A stretch of DNA of 64,000 nucleotides, taken from positions 35,051,859 through 35,115,858 of the forward strand of contig NC_081542.1 of the NCBI RefSeq assembly GCF_901000735.1. Direction: 5' to 3'. The notes below the pieces were generated by a model. The model saw nothing but the letters and a program-made list of their open reading frames with translations, was not told where the DNA came from and did no database searches. The DNA is from Corylus avellana (taxonomy: Eukaryota; Streptophyta; Magnoliopsida; Fagales; Betulaceae). Shown in pieces: positions 9,601 to 20,329 of the stretch (positions are counted from its first letter, which is position 1; every line of letters begins with the position of its first letter). The translations under genes were made by a program, and so were the position numbers.

Positions 9601-12090
9601 TTCACCCATTGGTCCTCTCCAGGCATTGGATACACAATTTCATCATACGCCTTTTTATACATCTCAATGCTATACCAATCATCTACGTAATCCTCAGGGT
9701 TTGCATTAAAAAACCAAATTGCAGACATTGCATGTGCACAGGGAATTCCTGTCATGTCTCACTGTCTACACCCACAAGTTTTCCTCAACAAATTCACAAC
9801 ATATTGTTTATTATTGTGGGTTACTTCGTATAACCCATCCCCAGCATATGTGCTATAGCAATGCCCAGCAACTTGTCCAATTTCGTCCAATTTGGCAACA
9901 ACCCTTGGACATAGCGTACCAGTCATGGTGCGGATGCCATCCCTCTTCGTTTGATATCTCTTCATCAACTTCTTCCTTATGAATTCCAGCATGGATATGA
10001 TCGGCAGGTCACGCGCATTCAGGATGTAAGCATTGAAGCACTCACAGAGGTTGTTGACAAGTAGATCACACCTTGGGAATGTATTGAACCAAGCCCTGGC
10101 CCATGAGCTTGGGTCAACATTTGACAAGTAGTTGTGTGCATCCTCGCTTATATGCTTCAATTCATCCATTGCCTTATAGAATTCAGCTTCAGTGTATGCA
10201 GCAGCCGCAGCCCATAACTTGTCTTTCAATGCAAGACCACGATGCCCTGCGTCTCTGAAGTTGGCATACAAATGCCTCACACAAAACCGATGATCACCCC
10301 CGGGAAGCACCACGTCAAACGCTGGTTGTAGCCCCTACAACCACAATGAATAATAAACAACACTTTGTTATCTTTTAACAAAAACAATGAAAAACAAAAA
10401 AGGAATAAACTTAATGAACTCATAATATAGTTACCTTTTGACGATCAGAAATAAATGTCCATCCTTGTGCAGGAGGGGTGCCAAGATCTGAGAGCAATGT
10501 CTCAAGAAACCAAATCCAATTGTCTTTGGTTTCTGCCTCAACAACTGCAAGAGCCACTGGGTAAATGTTATTATTGCCATCCCTCGAAATGGCTGACAAA
10601 AGCTGTCCCTTATAAGTTCCCTTCAAAAAGCACCCATCCAACCCAATGATAGGCCTACAACCAGCTCGAAAACCTTTCTTCATGGCAGCCAATGAGAAAT
10701 ACAACCTTTGGAAACATGATGGGTAGTCAAGTAAAGGTCTCTCAACCTTCATCATCACAGAACTACCCCGATTCGTTTGTCTAACGGTTTCACAATAATC
10801 CCACAGCTTATTGTATTGCAGCTTTACTTTGCCCTGCAGCATTTCCTTTGCAATTCTCCTAGCCCTATACAATTGACAATTATTAACATCAACACCCCAT
10901 TTGTCTTTCACTTCCCCAAGAATTGCCTTCAACGGCATGTTAGGTTGCACTCTAAACTTGTCAATAAGTTTATCAGCAATCCATGCAGATTTCACAGTCG
11001 AATTCCTATGCTGCCTTGTACAAGTGTGCTTGTCTTGTATCGATATAATTTCAAATGATTCTTGATCCTTGGATTTACGGCCATAAACCCGATACCTACA
11101 ACGTGGATCTCTGCATACGACAATACATTTGGCTAGGTAATTTTTTTTAAACCTTCCATCCTTCCCCTTCTTCAAATTGTTCTCCCTAATTGCTTCTCTA
11201 AACACTTTGATTGAGGGAAATAGCTGCCCATTACTCAACTGTGGATTCGACATGTCAGTTGGTTGAAACTCTGTTCGCCTAGTAACAAATCTGGAAACAG
11301 ATGAAACCTCATTCTCCTCGTCACTTCTAGGAGGGGATACAAGAATGTCACTTCTAGCCATGTCAGAGTTTGCCTCATCACCATCAACCTCATCACCATA
11401 GCACTGACCCCTTCCACTACCTTTTTTAGCTACCCTTGCATTTGCATTTTCATTATCATCCTCCGCCGCCTCATCACTCTCCCCCTCCTCATCATTATCC
11501 TCATCCCTATCCTCATCCCCCTCCTCATCATTATCCTCATCACCATCCTCACCCTCATTACCCTCCCTATCACCCTCGTCATTACCCTCAACACCACCCT
11601 CCTCAACATTTCCTCCTGCCGTGGATGGCCCAGGTAGATTGCTATCTTCATCAAACAAGTCCGGTTCGAATACTTCTTCCCAATAAGGATCATCTCGATC
11701 AATCCTACTATTTTCACAATGTTCACCATCACCATCATCATTATCGTCTTCATCTTCATCGTCATTAACTGCAGGCTCATCAAATGAAACAAGATACAAC
11801 TCAATAACCGGTACCCCTTTATGTGCAGCAACCATTTCCAAGACGTTATGATCCGATGAAATTAATTTCAAACCCCCTTGAAGAGTACAACCTGGTTGTA
11901 AGTAATACACTAGATCCCCTGACTTGTATCCATAGTTTTTTACTATACCCTCAATCTCAAAAAATGACAACTTGTCCTCATCGTACGTCTCATCATGCAC
12001 ATCTACCTCACCCCCCACATATGTGCACGTAAACCCCCTATTAATCTTACCACCGTAATGCACCTCAAACACAAGATCTCGTATAGTCAT
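6631..12090 (-). pseudogene. MURA-like MULE transposase gene with one in-frame stop
   Basis: Six exons on the - strand, all in phase 0 with GT-AG borders: 12090-10435, 10334-9366, 9256-9185, 9100-8786, 8696-8613 and probably 6834-6631 (the last joined over 1.8 kb, less sure). They total about 1,099 codons. Seen in order: a PB1-like N-terminal domain (residues 1-100), an Asp/Glu-rich linker (115-245), the MuDR DNA-binding region with VCRDPRCRYRVYG, the DDE core (IGLDGCFLKG, Asp near 485; FISDRQKG, Asp near 549), a SWIM finger (CGCRQ..GIPCAHA) and a CCHC knuckle CSKCRGVGHNSRTC. A TGA at 9759-9761 sits inside the SWIM finger where family members have Trp, cutting the product at about residue 743. 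An intron probably precedes the ATG (TTGTTTAG|GATG). Everything else looks intact, so inactivation may be recent. Confidence 0.88.
6835..8612 (-). other. Long intron or 3' region of MULE transposase gene
   Basis: 1.8 kb with no recognised protein. The C-rich part 7480-7680 resembles a host 5' leader (CCCTAGCCACCACCTCCC, then an ATG), which might be a captured gene piece, but no exon family is recognised. TA-rich microsatellites occur at 8260-8275 and 8310-8322. Confidence 0.3.
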
Positions 12091-12099
12091 CCTAAACAA

Positions 12100-13406
12100 T
12101 AAAAGAAGTAAAGAAAATTAACAACTCAATAAAATATTAAAAAAAAAAAATTTACTAATAGAAATTCAAGTTTATGTAAATATCAACTACTATTAAGTAC
12201 AATTTAACTTTAACTAATTTAAAGTCACTTCACAGGAAAATAAAAATAATAATAATAATTAACGTTAAATTGTACAAGGCATGCAATCTAAAGTAAGGGA
12301 ACATATCGGAAACAAATCTAGACACTATATGGTCATTAATTATGCACACCCAATTATAAAGGCACATGAAGCTTCATATGATCATATGAGTATTTTATAT
12401 GACATTATTATATATGGCCACGTCACCCATTGCGGATGGAGGTTGGAAATAGTGATCGGATGTAGGGTTACTCGACACTATAAAATTATCATGATTGTAT
12501 ATGTGCGATAAAAAAATAATTCAAGAATATATATTTACGTTACTAGAGTAAAAATGAAGTAAGTGCTATACATATTCTTTTTTCCAATCTAACTTTATTT
12601 ATGTTACAAAATGACCACACAATTTTGTAACTTTAACTGATTTTTTTTTTCCAATAAATAAATATGCAAGCTTCCCTTACACAAATTAAAAATTAAAAAA
12701 TTTTCATCCTTGTCAACTTCGACATTCTCAAACACGTGCAACATACAAGTAGCAACAAAATACCACCAAAGTGAGACATATTCCTATCTTTGTCCTCTCC
12801 CATGCATGCATGATGCATATAATTAAGGAGAGATAAAATGAAAATGAAAAGAAAAAAAAAAAAGAAAAAAGAAGAACAAGAGAAGAAAATACTAATATTT
12901 GAATATTGAAACTCTCACATCATAAGGGAGAAAAACGTGTATATTTGGATACCCCTTTTGGAGCTAGTCAAGCATGGCCTCAGGATGCAACTAATTCGTT
13001 CACATTTGTGTTTTGTGTTTAACCCTAGACATTTTCACTTTCTTTTTAACTTAACTTATTCCAAAATTTTTGCGAAAGAGTGGTTATATTCCAAACTTTT
13101 TAATGCCTACTTTCTATTGGAGTTCATTTAAGAATTTGCAAGCCAAAGATGTGTTTTTAAAAAAAATAGTTGAAAGTTCCTCATTTGGGAGTGCATTTTA
13201 AATAAAATGGCGTTATGTAGCATACAAAAATCATAATTCGACACCCAAGCCGTAGGTTGAAAGAAGCAAGGTGGGTGCTCTACATTTGGACAATTTCATT
13301 TCTTTTTTGTTAATTTTCGGTCACCTTATGATGTATTGCTTGTCATGGTTTGTTCAGATTTTTCTTCTTTCTCTTCCTTTACAGCAGACAATAAAGGGGA
13401 CCACAT
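12100..13406 (-). other. MULE transposase 5' region, no gene
   Basis: AT-rich noncoding sequence between the transposase start and the right inverted arm. It must hold the promoter of the transposase if the gene is expressed from its own arm. No convincing ORF. Confidence 0.4.
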
Positions 13407-14434
13407 GTGACATGCATTACAACAAGGGGGACCACAGAACAAAGGGAAGGCAGAATGCAAAATTTTAAACCAACCCATCCGACAATAAGCAGACAATATA
13501 CACAGCAACCAATAACTTTCAATTTTTAACCAAAAAAAAAATTTATACTAAAAACAACGGCTGTGCTGCAGACAAGGCAAAAATATTCTAAACATAGGGA
13601 CCCATATCACTTTTGGACACTATAAAGCGAATTCTCCTTCACACTTAATCAGAACATCAATACATATACAAAACAACCAAACCCATTCTCCACAAAATGT
13701 TCTGCAAAACAACCAAACCCATTCTCCAGAAAAAATCTTCTACAAACAAACCAAACCCATTCTCCACAAAATCTTCAACAAAACAACCAAACCCATAGGA
13801 AAAACTCAATCGGGAAAGTGGGCTACCTTCGGGATGACGGGACCGGATGCGTGAACGGGGGGCTGCGTGAAGGGACTGCGACGACCGGCCGGCACCGTGC
13901 GCGGGGCTGGGTGGGGGCTGCGTGACCGGGGGATGGCTACGATCGGGCGGCGCAGCGTGCGAGGGGGGCTGCGTGACCGGGGGATGGCTACGATCGGGCG
14001 GCGCACCGTGCGGTGGGGCTGCGTGAACGGGGAAGCCGACAATCGGGCGGGGGGCTGGGTGAACCAGGGGAACGGGTGAGAGGGGACCTGCGTGAGCGTG
14101 AGCGTGAAGGAGAAGGAGGCCCTAAACTGTTACCTATTAACCTAAGCAAAACGGCGCCGTTTTGCTTAGGGTTCCCTAACCATAAGCAAAACGGCGCCGT
14201 TTTGCTCCAGCTTTAAAAAAAAAAAAAAAAAAATGCCATAAGGGCGATTTCGTAACTTAACCCTAATAAAACGGCGTCGTTTCGAGGTTTCCGTCCAGAC
14301 TAACGGTTTTGACTAACGGAGTGGCCAAAATGCGACATTTTAGTAGTTTGGGGGGCTACTTTATGACTTTTGGAACATCAGGGGGCTAAATCGCAAACGG
14401 CTGGTAGTTTGGGGGGCTTTTTTATATTTTTCCC
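13407..14434 (-). repeat. MULE right inverted arm (1.0 kb)
   Basis: Reverse-complement match to 3189-4407: GTGACATGCATTACAACAAG at its inner edge, then CAGCAACCAATAACTTTCAA, GTTTGG-type repeats, two GC-rich 51-bp units (13915-14015), two AAAACGGCGCCGTTTT palindromes, a poly-A run, and the tip ending TTTTTCCC at 14434. Confidence 0.88.
14147..14204. repeat. Two 18-bp palindromes in MULE right arm
   Basis: CAAAACGGCGCCGTTTTG at 14147-14164 and 14187-14204, spaced 40 bp apart. The left arm keeps one perfect copy (3424-3441) and a degenerate second (AGCAAAACCGCTTAGG, 3461-3476). Confidence 0.88.
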
Positions 14435-15863
14435 AAAAACTTAACAATTTAAATTTAAATCATATATCGTGAATCGTGATAATGAGATTATATAATATAA
14501 GTATATAAGTTATAACAATTAACATTGACCCATTACTCATATAAATTAGATAATGATACAATCATATAACTATATAAGTATATAAATATTTACATATAAG
14601 ATACAATATATATTAATATTGACATTATATATTTGACTCGTGTTAAGCATTAACATTTTAATATATTAACTAAATAATACTATATGTAATATGAATATAT
14701 AATGGTAGACTATTAGTGCATATGAGTGTGACATAAAGCGTTTGATATTATCATTTAAAAAACACTTAATCTAAAATAAGAAGAAAAAAAATGCGATTGA
14801 ACAAACAAAATTTTTAAATCGCAATTATTAAAATTGAAATATAAAACTGACCCTAAATAATACTAAATAACACAATTTTTATTCCTAATTCCTAAATTTT
14901 GAATTTTGAAATTTTGATTGAATTTAATCGTGGCCGTCCAATTTAATTGAATTTAATCTTGGATGTTGGATTTAATAAATGGAATCAGTCTCCCCATCAA
15001 ATGCACACATAGGATTAATTCCAGGTGCACACTATAAATTAATCTCAAAGAAAAAAAACCTAACCCTAATCGCCGTCTCTTTCTCACACAAACACTCTCC
15101 TTGTGGTCTCCTAGCCTCTCGCTGTCTTTTTCTCACACAGACGCTCTTCTAGCGTCTCGCCTCTGACCTCGCCTTTCGCCGTCTCTCTCTCACACAGATG
15201 CTCCGTCTCTTTCTCACATAGACGCTCTCCTAGCGTCTCGCCTCTCACAGTATGCTTCACCTCTGAGTGAACTGTTTGGTTTTTTTGTTGTTGTTTAGAT
15301 TCAAAGGCTCTCACGGTTTTCTTGCCTCACAATGTCTTTTCTTTTGCTTGGTTTTCTAGATTCAATCGCTCACATCGTCCGTCTCTCTGGTTTTCTCGGT
15401 GCATGTTAAGCAAGGTAAGTTAGTAGCTTGATTTTGAATTTGATTTTGAATTTGATTTTGGTCTCTCTTGAATTTGATTTGATTTTGGGTTCTTATATTG
15501 CTAATTTTGGTATTATGATTTTGGGTTCTTGGATTGCTGATTTTGGGTTCTAGATTGCTGATTTTGGGTTCTTATGTTGTTGATTTTGGTATTTTGATTT
15601 TGGGTTCTTAGAGTGCTGATTTTGTTGGGATATACGGCTGTTGATTTTGATTTTGGTACATTATTGCTGATTTCGGTATTCTGATTTTATAAATGGGTTC
15701 TTAGATTGATTTGTTTGGAGCTGTATTAATTGAGTGGCAATTTATACTGCTGTTATTACTAATTTGCAATTTATACTGCTTGTTAGTTTTAGTTAGCCAC
15801 CTGTTAGTATAGTTATGGACTGAAGTTTGAAATAAATTTTTTGTTTGAAGTTTAACTTGCAAC
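14435..15863 (+). other. hAT upstream region with 5' leader of the transposase gene
   Basis: AT-rich sequence to about 15060, then a CT-rich leader. A donor-like CAAG|GTAAGTTAG at 15412-15422 and the T-rich tract before the ATG at 15864 suggest a 5' UTR intron, a layout common in plant hAT genes. No separate gene is seen. Confidence 0.45.
15075..15258. repeat. Short tandem CT-rich repeats in hAT leader
   Basis: Units built from CTCTTTCTCACACAGACGCT and TAGCGTCTCGCCTCT recur about three times with small changes. They lie in the probable 5' UTR of the hAT transposase. Confidence 0.6.
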
Positions 15864-18079
15864 ATGGCGAATGCTGACATTAGTGAGTTGCAGCTTGTTT
15901 ATGAAAATACAGTTGAGGAGTATGAGAATGAGGATGAGTTTGAAATTAGCTTAGGTACTAATATAGATGACGAAACTTGTAGTGTTGAGGTTCCTAATAC
16001 TGCTACATCAGGATTGGTTAGGGTTTCAAATGCAGAAGAAGGTAGTTCAATCAATTCACATAAGAGAAAGGAGAGGTAGAAGATCTCTTTCGTTTGGAAT
16101 CATTTTATTGAAGTAGATGAAGGTGGTGTGAAAAAAAATCAATGCAAATGGTGTAAGACTAAATTCAAAAAACAAAAACAAAATCTAGTAATACATCTAC
16201 ATTGGTTAGGCATTTGAAAAATTGTTTGAGTTTCATAGGATTCAAGAAGCAAAAGACTTTGTCGGTTGATGCTAGTGATAATGTAGCAAATTTCCATTTT
16301 GATGAGACTAGGGTGAGAGAACCTGTTTCTCACATGATCCTTTATCATGAGTACCATTTTATGATAATGGAGCATGTGTTATATAACAAGGTTATGAAAG
16401 CTTGCACACTACATTGGAGAAAGATTTCTCGGATTATTGCTAAGGCTTTGTGTTTTGCTACTTATGAAAGGAGAAAAAAAAAATGAAGTCTTTTTTGAGT
16501 AAGGTTAACAAAGTTAACATCACAACTGACATGTGGACTTTATGTCAAAATTCTTCTTACATGGTTGTAACATGTCATTTTATAGATGCAACATGGGATT
16601 TAAATAGGCGTGTGTTAAACTTTTGTACTCTTCCCCCTCCACACACTGGACATGCAATTGTTGAGACACTATTTAAATGTTTTAAAGATTGGGGCATTGA
16701 GAATAAAATTTGTTCAATCATTGTAGACAATGCAAGTGCTAATGATTTAGCAATGAGGTAGTTACGAGATGTTTTTAACAAAAGGATATTGTTGGTTGTT
16801 GGAGGGAAGCTGTTTCATGTTAGATGTTGTGTACATGTAACTAATTTGTTGGTTAAAGATGGGCTGACCGAAATTAAGCCAATTGTTGATTGTGTTAGGG
16901 ATGGTATTAAATACCTAGTTACATCTGAATCGAGGTTACTGAAATTTGCTGAGCATGCAACAAATTTGCAATTGTCTAAGAAAAAACTATTTTTGGATGT
17001 GCATACCCGTTGGAATAGTACCTATATGATGTTGGCAATTGCACTTGATTTTAGGGAGGTTTTTCCTATGTATAGTTATAATGATAATATATTTACTTGG
17101 GTGCCATCAATTGAGGATTGGGTTAAAGTTGAATATGTGTGTGAACTCTTGGAGGTACGCAACTGAGTAACCAAGATTGTATCTGGAAGTGACTATCCGA
17201 CAGCTAACTTATTCCTTCCTGAAGTTTGGCGGATGAAGGATGTCTTAAACAAGAAATCTGATGATGAAAATGAATACATTAGATCCATGGCACAAAAAAT
17301 GAAAATTAAGTTTGATAAATATTGGGGTGAGTGCAATTTGTTGATGTCAGTTGCTGCAATTCTGGACCCAAAGTGTAAGATGTTGTTGATCAAATTTTGC
17401 TTTCCAATAATCTACAAAGAGAGTGAAGTTGCTGCAAATATTAAGCTTGTTGAAAAAAGTATGAAAGAAATTTATGATGTGTATGTCAATGAGCACAATT
17501 CAAATCTTGTGGAACAACATCTTCATAAAAGCTCTTCACGTGGTGCTTCAAGTAGTAATGCAATTTGTGAAAAGGGTGAAGGTGGTAGGGATTTGTTTGA
17601 GTCATTCCTTAGAACTACAGATTCGGTGTAGCAACCTATTAAATCAGACTTGGACATATACTTGGAAGAGAGTGTATTCATACCTAAGAAGGGTTTGGAA
17701 TTTAATGCATTGGAATGGTGGAAAGCCAATCCCTTGAAGTACCGTATTTTGTCTAAAGTAGCCAAAGATATATTGTCAATCCCTATTACTACAGTGACTT
17801 CAGAGTCTACTTTTAATGCTGGGTGAAGGGTTATTGATCCCCATAGAGCTTCACTAGAACCTGAGACAGTGGAAAAATTGCTATGTGAGGCTGATTGGGT
17901 GAGAGCAATGTATGGGCTAAAAAGGGGTGGTTTGGTAAGTTTCAATTTTTCCTAAATTATTTTTATTATTTTCAATTTCTTAATATCTTGTACTTGAACT
18001 AATTACTTAGCATTTGTTATATTAGGTGGAGGATATAGATGATTGTGAGGTGGAGATTGATCTGCCAAAGGGAAAATAA
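15864..18079 (+). pseudogene. hAT transposase (BED finger, C-terminal dimerisation), decayed
   Basis: The protein can be followed through breaks. It has an acidic N-terminus from the ATG at 15864; a BED zinc finger around 16085-16215 (FVWNHF..QCKWCKTKF..VRHLKNC); the hAT core (NITTDMWT, SIIVDNASAND, HTRWNSTYMML); and the dimerisation domain (LEFNALEWWKANPLKYRIL, SIPITTVTSES, 17690-17930). A final short exon (18026-18079) follows GTAAGT...TTAG. Breaks: TAG at 16077, a frameshift in the finger near 16190, a frameshift at the A-run near 16480, and stops at 16759, 17164, 17629 and 17824. It is of the RICESLEEPER/DAYSLEEPER-like group and encodes no working enzyme. Confidence 0.9.
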
Positions 18080-18510
18080 TTATTATTGTTCAATGTTGCA
18101 TTTTAGTTGATTCTGTTAGTTGATTATATATGGGATTGTGAGGTGGAGATTAATCTGTTTTGTTTGTTTAATGTTCTTTAACATTTTAGTTGATTTTGTA
18201 TGGATGATTGTAATGTTGTGATTAATCTGTTTTGTTTGTTTAATGTTTTTTAGCATTTTAGTTGATTCTATTAGTTTTAATTGTAAGGTTGAGATTAATC
18301 TGTTATGTTTGTTCAATGTTCTTTAATATTTTAATTGATTCTGTATGATGATTGTAAGGTGGAGATTAATCTGCTGGAGGGAACATAATTATGTTTGTTC
18401 AATGTTCTTCAACAATTTAATTGATTTTGTATTTCTGTTTGTTGATTATGTACAATATGATTGATTGTGAGGTGGAAATTAATCTGCCAGAGCTAGAGGA
18501 AACATAATTG
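18040..18510 (+). repeat. Tandem repeat built from the hAT terminal exon and 3' UTR
   Basis: GATTGTGAGGTGGAGATT, then ATCTG, TTTGTTCAATGTTCTTTA and TTTTAGTTGATT recur about six times at 70-100 bp spacing. The first unit contains the last coding residues (DCEVEIDLPKGK, stop at 18077). Later units are degenerate and have no splice acceptor. Confidence 0.7.
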
Positions 18511-18696
18511 TATGGTTTAGCAAATTAGTGTCAATTTGTTTGTTTGATTTATTTTTTATTTTTTATTTTTTTATGTTAAGATTTTGAATTTAAAGAAAAA
18601 ACTCTAATACACTTAAATTACAAAAAAAAAAAAAAAAGTCGAGCTCGAGCTCGAGCCGAGCCCAAACAACCTATGCTTGGCTCGTTTACAGCCCTA

Positions 18697-18704
18697 AGTA
18701 TGCA
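18697..18704. repeat. 8-bp target-site duplication, right (hAT)
   Basis: AGTATGCA directly after the hAT terminus; the partner is AGTGTGCA at 2472-2479. Confidence 0.8.
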
Positions 18705-18960
18705 TATGAGATGGGAGATGTAACCGTACATATGTACATCGTTATGGATAGATGATGCATGATGACTTTCCATATGTTTTGTTGCTTAGTTATGCTTCTG
18801 AACTTGTGTTCATCCTAAATAGTGAATGCACATCTATGGGTGTAACTAAGCTATATATTATGTAAGCATGTATAACGTTAGATGGTATAGTATGCGCATG
18901 TTCCAAGAGCGGTAGATCGGGATTATGTATACTCACACAAGTGATATAGTATGATTTCAA

Positions 18961-19161
18961 ATGATGGATTATTTTGGAAAGCCTAGTGAGTCCTATTCTA
19001 CTGAGGTCTCTATTTCATGGAGACGACGAACTCATAATTTCGCCTACATCATAGATGGTGGTGAATCCCGTGGTGCAGACGATGTTGTCGATGTTGATGC
19101 AGGTATAGGGACAATAGATGATGACCTAGTGGCTATGTATCTAGGTTACTATGATGTCTGA
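18961..19161 (+). CDS. Conserved 66-residue ORF of the dispersed repeat, unknown product
   Basis: Starts MMDYFGKPS and ends MYLGYYDV, with a basic WRRR segment in the middle and an acidic stretch (GADDV..DVDAG..DDDL). Copy 3 (44619-44819) has the same length and about four fifths identical residues; copy 1 (1003-1203) is broken by a stop. No family is recognised. It lies inside an LTR-like repeat, so it may be a fossil exon or a passively open frame; preservation in two copies is the only support for coding. Confidence 0.35.
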   Translation: MMDYFGKPSESYSTEVSISWRRRTHNFAYIIDGGESRGADDVVDVDAGIGTIDDDLVAMYLGYYDV

Positions 19162-19576
19162 GGCTTAGATGCATTGGATGTTTATTTTGTTGGACTACTC
19201 GTTAGTCCTCTTTTGTAGAGCAGTTATGTATATGCTTAGACATTGATATTTTGTATATGTCTCATGTCGCATGTGACACTTTTGTATAACCATTCTTTTG
19301 TATGTAAAACTTTATTCACATAGATGTATTTGTCGACTTAAATGTGTTAAGTATGTCTAATGTTATTTGTATTACTCTACAAAGATATAAACTTTAATGA
19401 ATCATTAATGATGCATGTAGCTTTGTGTGGCATATTATATTGTCAATCAGGTTAATGCATGGGTTCATGGCATACTGCAGTATGGCCATGCCACTGTGAT
19501 AATTCGCTTTGTTGTGAGTTATCAGTTTTTAAAAGAAAAATTTTTAGTCATATTTTTATCAAGCGGGTCGTCACAG

Positions 19577-19720
19577 AAACCCTAAGGCTCTGTTGCTTCG
19601 ACGGAAAACACTCAAAATGCCAATCAAACCAGACAGAGAAATGAGAAATAGAATAGAATGAGTCAACGAAACTTATAGAGTCGGTGAGCGAGGAGACCCG
19701 GAGCGAGTGAGACTGAACTC
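19577..19720. other. Unassigned segment between repeat copy 2 and element C
   Basis: AAACCCTAAGGCTCTGTTGC onward. It has the look of a plant 5' leader, but no coding exon follows before the retroelement. Confidence 0.3.
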
Positions 19721-19930
19721 GGCGCTGAAATGTCTACCCCAACCCCAAACTAAAACGACACATTATCCCCAATGTGGCCAGAAATACAATACCGGATGGG
19801 CGGTGCAAGCTGGGTGTAACGTAAGAGAACGCTCCCCCAAACTTGAATGGCAGACACATCTCCTGAAAAACACAACAAAAACAAAACAAAACAAGCAAAA
19901 CCAAATCAAATGACAACAAAAAACTAAAAG

Positions 19931-20329
19931 TTACAAAGGGTTGCCTCCCACAAGCATTAAGTTTACAGTCCTTAGCCACACTTTCCATAGCAGTTTGTAG
20001 GATGATTCAAACGGCATGCGACAGTAGGCAAACGCACCAAACGCAAATGTGAGGGTGGTGTCCTCTTGCTCGTTAGGATCCCAAGGGACTTGGTTGTAGC
20101 TGGAATGACCATCAATCACACAGTAATAAGGGTGTCCAGCTAACCGATCCACCAACTGATCAATGAATGGGGGAGGGAACTGATCTTTCCTTGTAATGGC
20201 CTTCAACTTGCTGTAATCATTGCACCCTAGCCATCTTATCTGAACACGAGTAGAGAACAACTTGTTATCCTTATTCCTCCCACGGTCACATTTGGCCACT
20301 TGGGCCACACCTGAATGGGTCTGACCCAT
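19931..20329 (-). pseudogene. Reverse-transcriptase fragment of element C
   Basis: The frame contains KLKAITRKDQFPPPFIDQ, RLAGHPYYCVIDG, YNQVP and FAFGAFAYCRMPFE. This is the start of the gypsy RT domain up to just before the catalytic YxDD box, which is lost. After CRMPFE the sequence jumps into the noncoding tail (homologous to 30300-30370 of element A). The RT core is therefore truncated by a deletion and cannot be active. Confidence 0.8.

Larger units (their letters stand above)
3189..14434 (-). mobile_element. Mutator-like element (MULE), 11.2 kb, long inverted arms
   Basis: The ends are GGGAAAAATATAAAAAAG at 3189 and its reverse complement ending at 14434, and similarity continues for over 1 kb on each arm. 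Between the arms are a MURA-type transposase gene on the - strand (12090 to 6631) and a GRF-zinc-finger gene on the + strand (4430-5832). Long inverted arms, MuDR/MULE/SWIM domains and A-rich target flanks fit Mutator elements. The expected 9-bp target duplication is not clear: both flanks are A-rich but differ. It sits inside the hAT at 2480-18696 and so inserted later. Confidence 0.88.
2480..18696 (+). mobile_element. hAT DNA transposon, 16.2 kb including a nested MULE
   Basis: The left terminus reads TAGGGTTGTTAAGTGAGC; the right terminus in reverse complement reads TAGGGCTGTAAACGAGCC. They form an imperfect terminal inverted repeat and are flanked by an 8-bp duplication. GCTCG-rich subterminal repeats lie inside both ends (2500-2660; 18638-18690). 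A hAT-family transposase pseudogene lies at 15864-18079 on the + strand. Without the nested MULE (3189-14434) the element is about 5 kb, though a 100-N gap at 2896-2995 makes its true length uncertain. Decayed coding sequence suggests an old, immobile copy. Confidence 0.88.
18697..19576 (+). repeat. Dispersed LTR-like repeat, copy 2, right part
   Basis: Continuation of 2019-2479 after the hAT. It matches 44365-45230 of copy 3 and ends at CGGGTCGTCACAG like copy 1, but the sequence that follows (AAACCCTAAGGC) differs from the DDL-leader sequence following copies 1 and 3. That makes GTCACA a good candidate for the real right end of the repeat. Confidence 0.7.

Noticed and set aside
11436..11831. 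His/Pro-rich (+) and Met-rich (-) frames around 11.4-11.8 kb
   Set aside because: They are other-frame readings of the Asp/Glu-rich linker of the MULE transposase.
3175..14445. 9-bp target duplication for the MULE
   Set aside because: Left flank is a pure A-run and right flank is AAAAACTTA; resemblance is only through A-richness, so no duplication is claimed.
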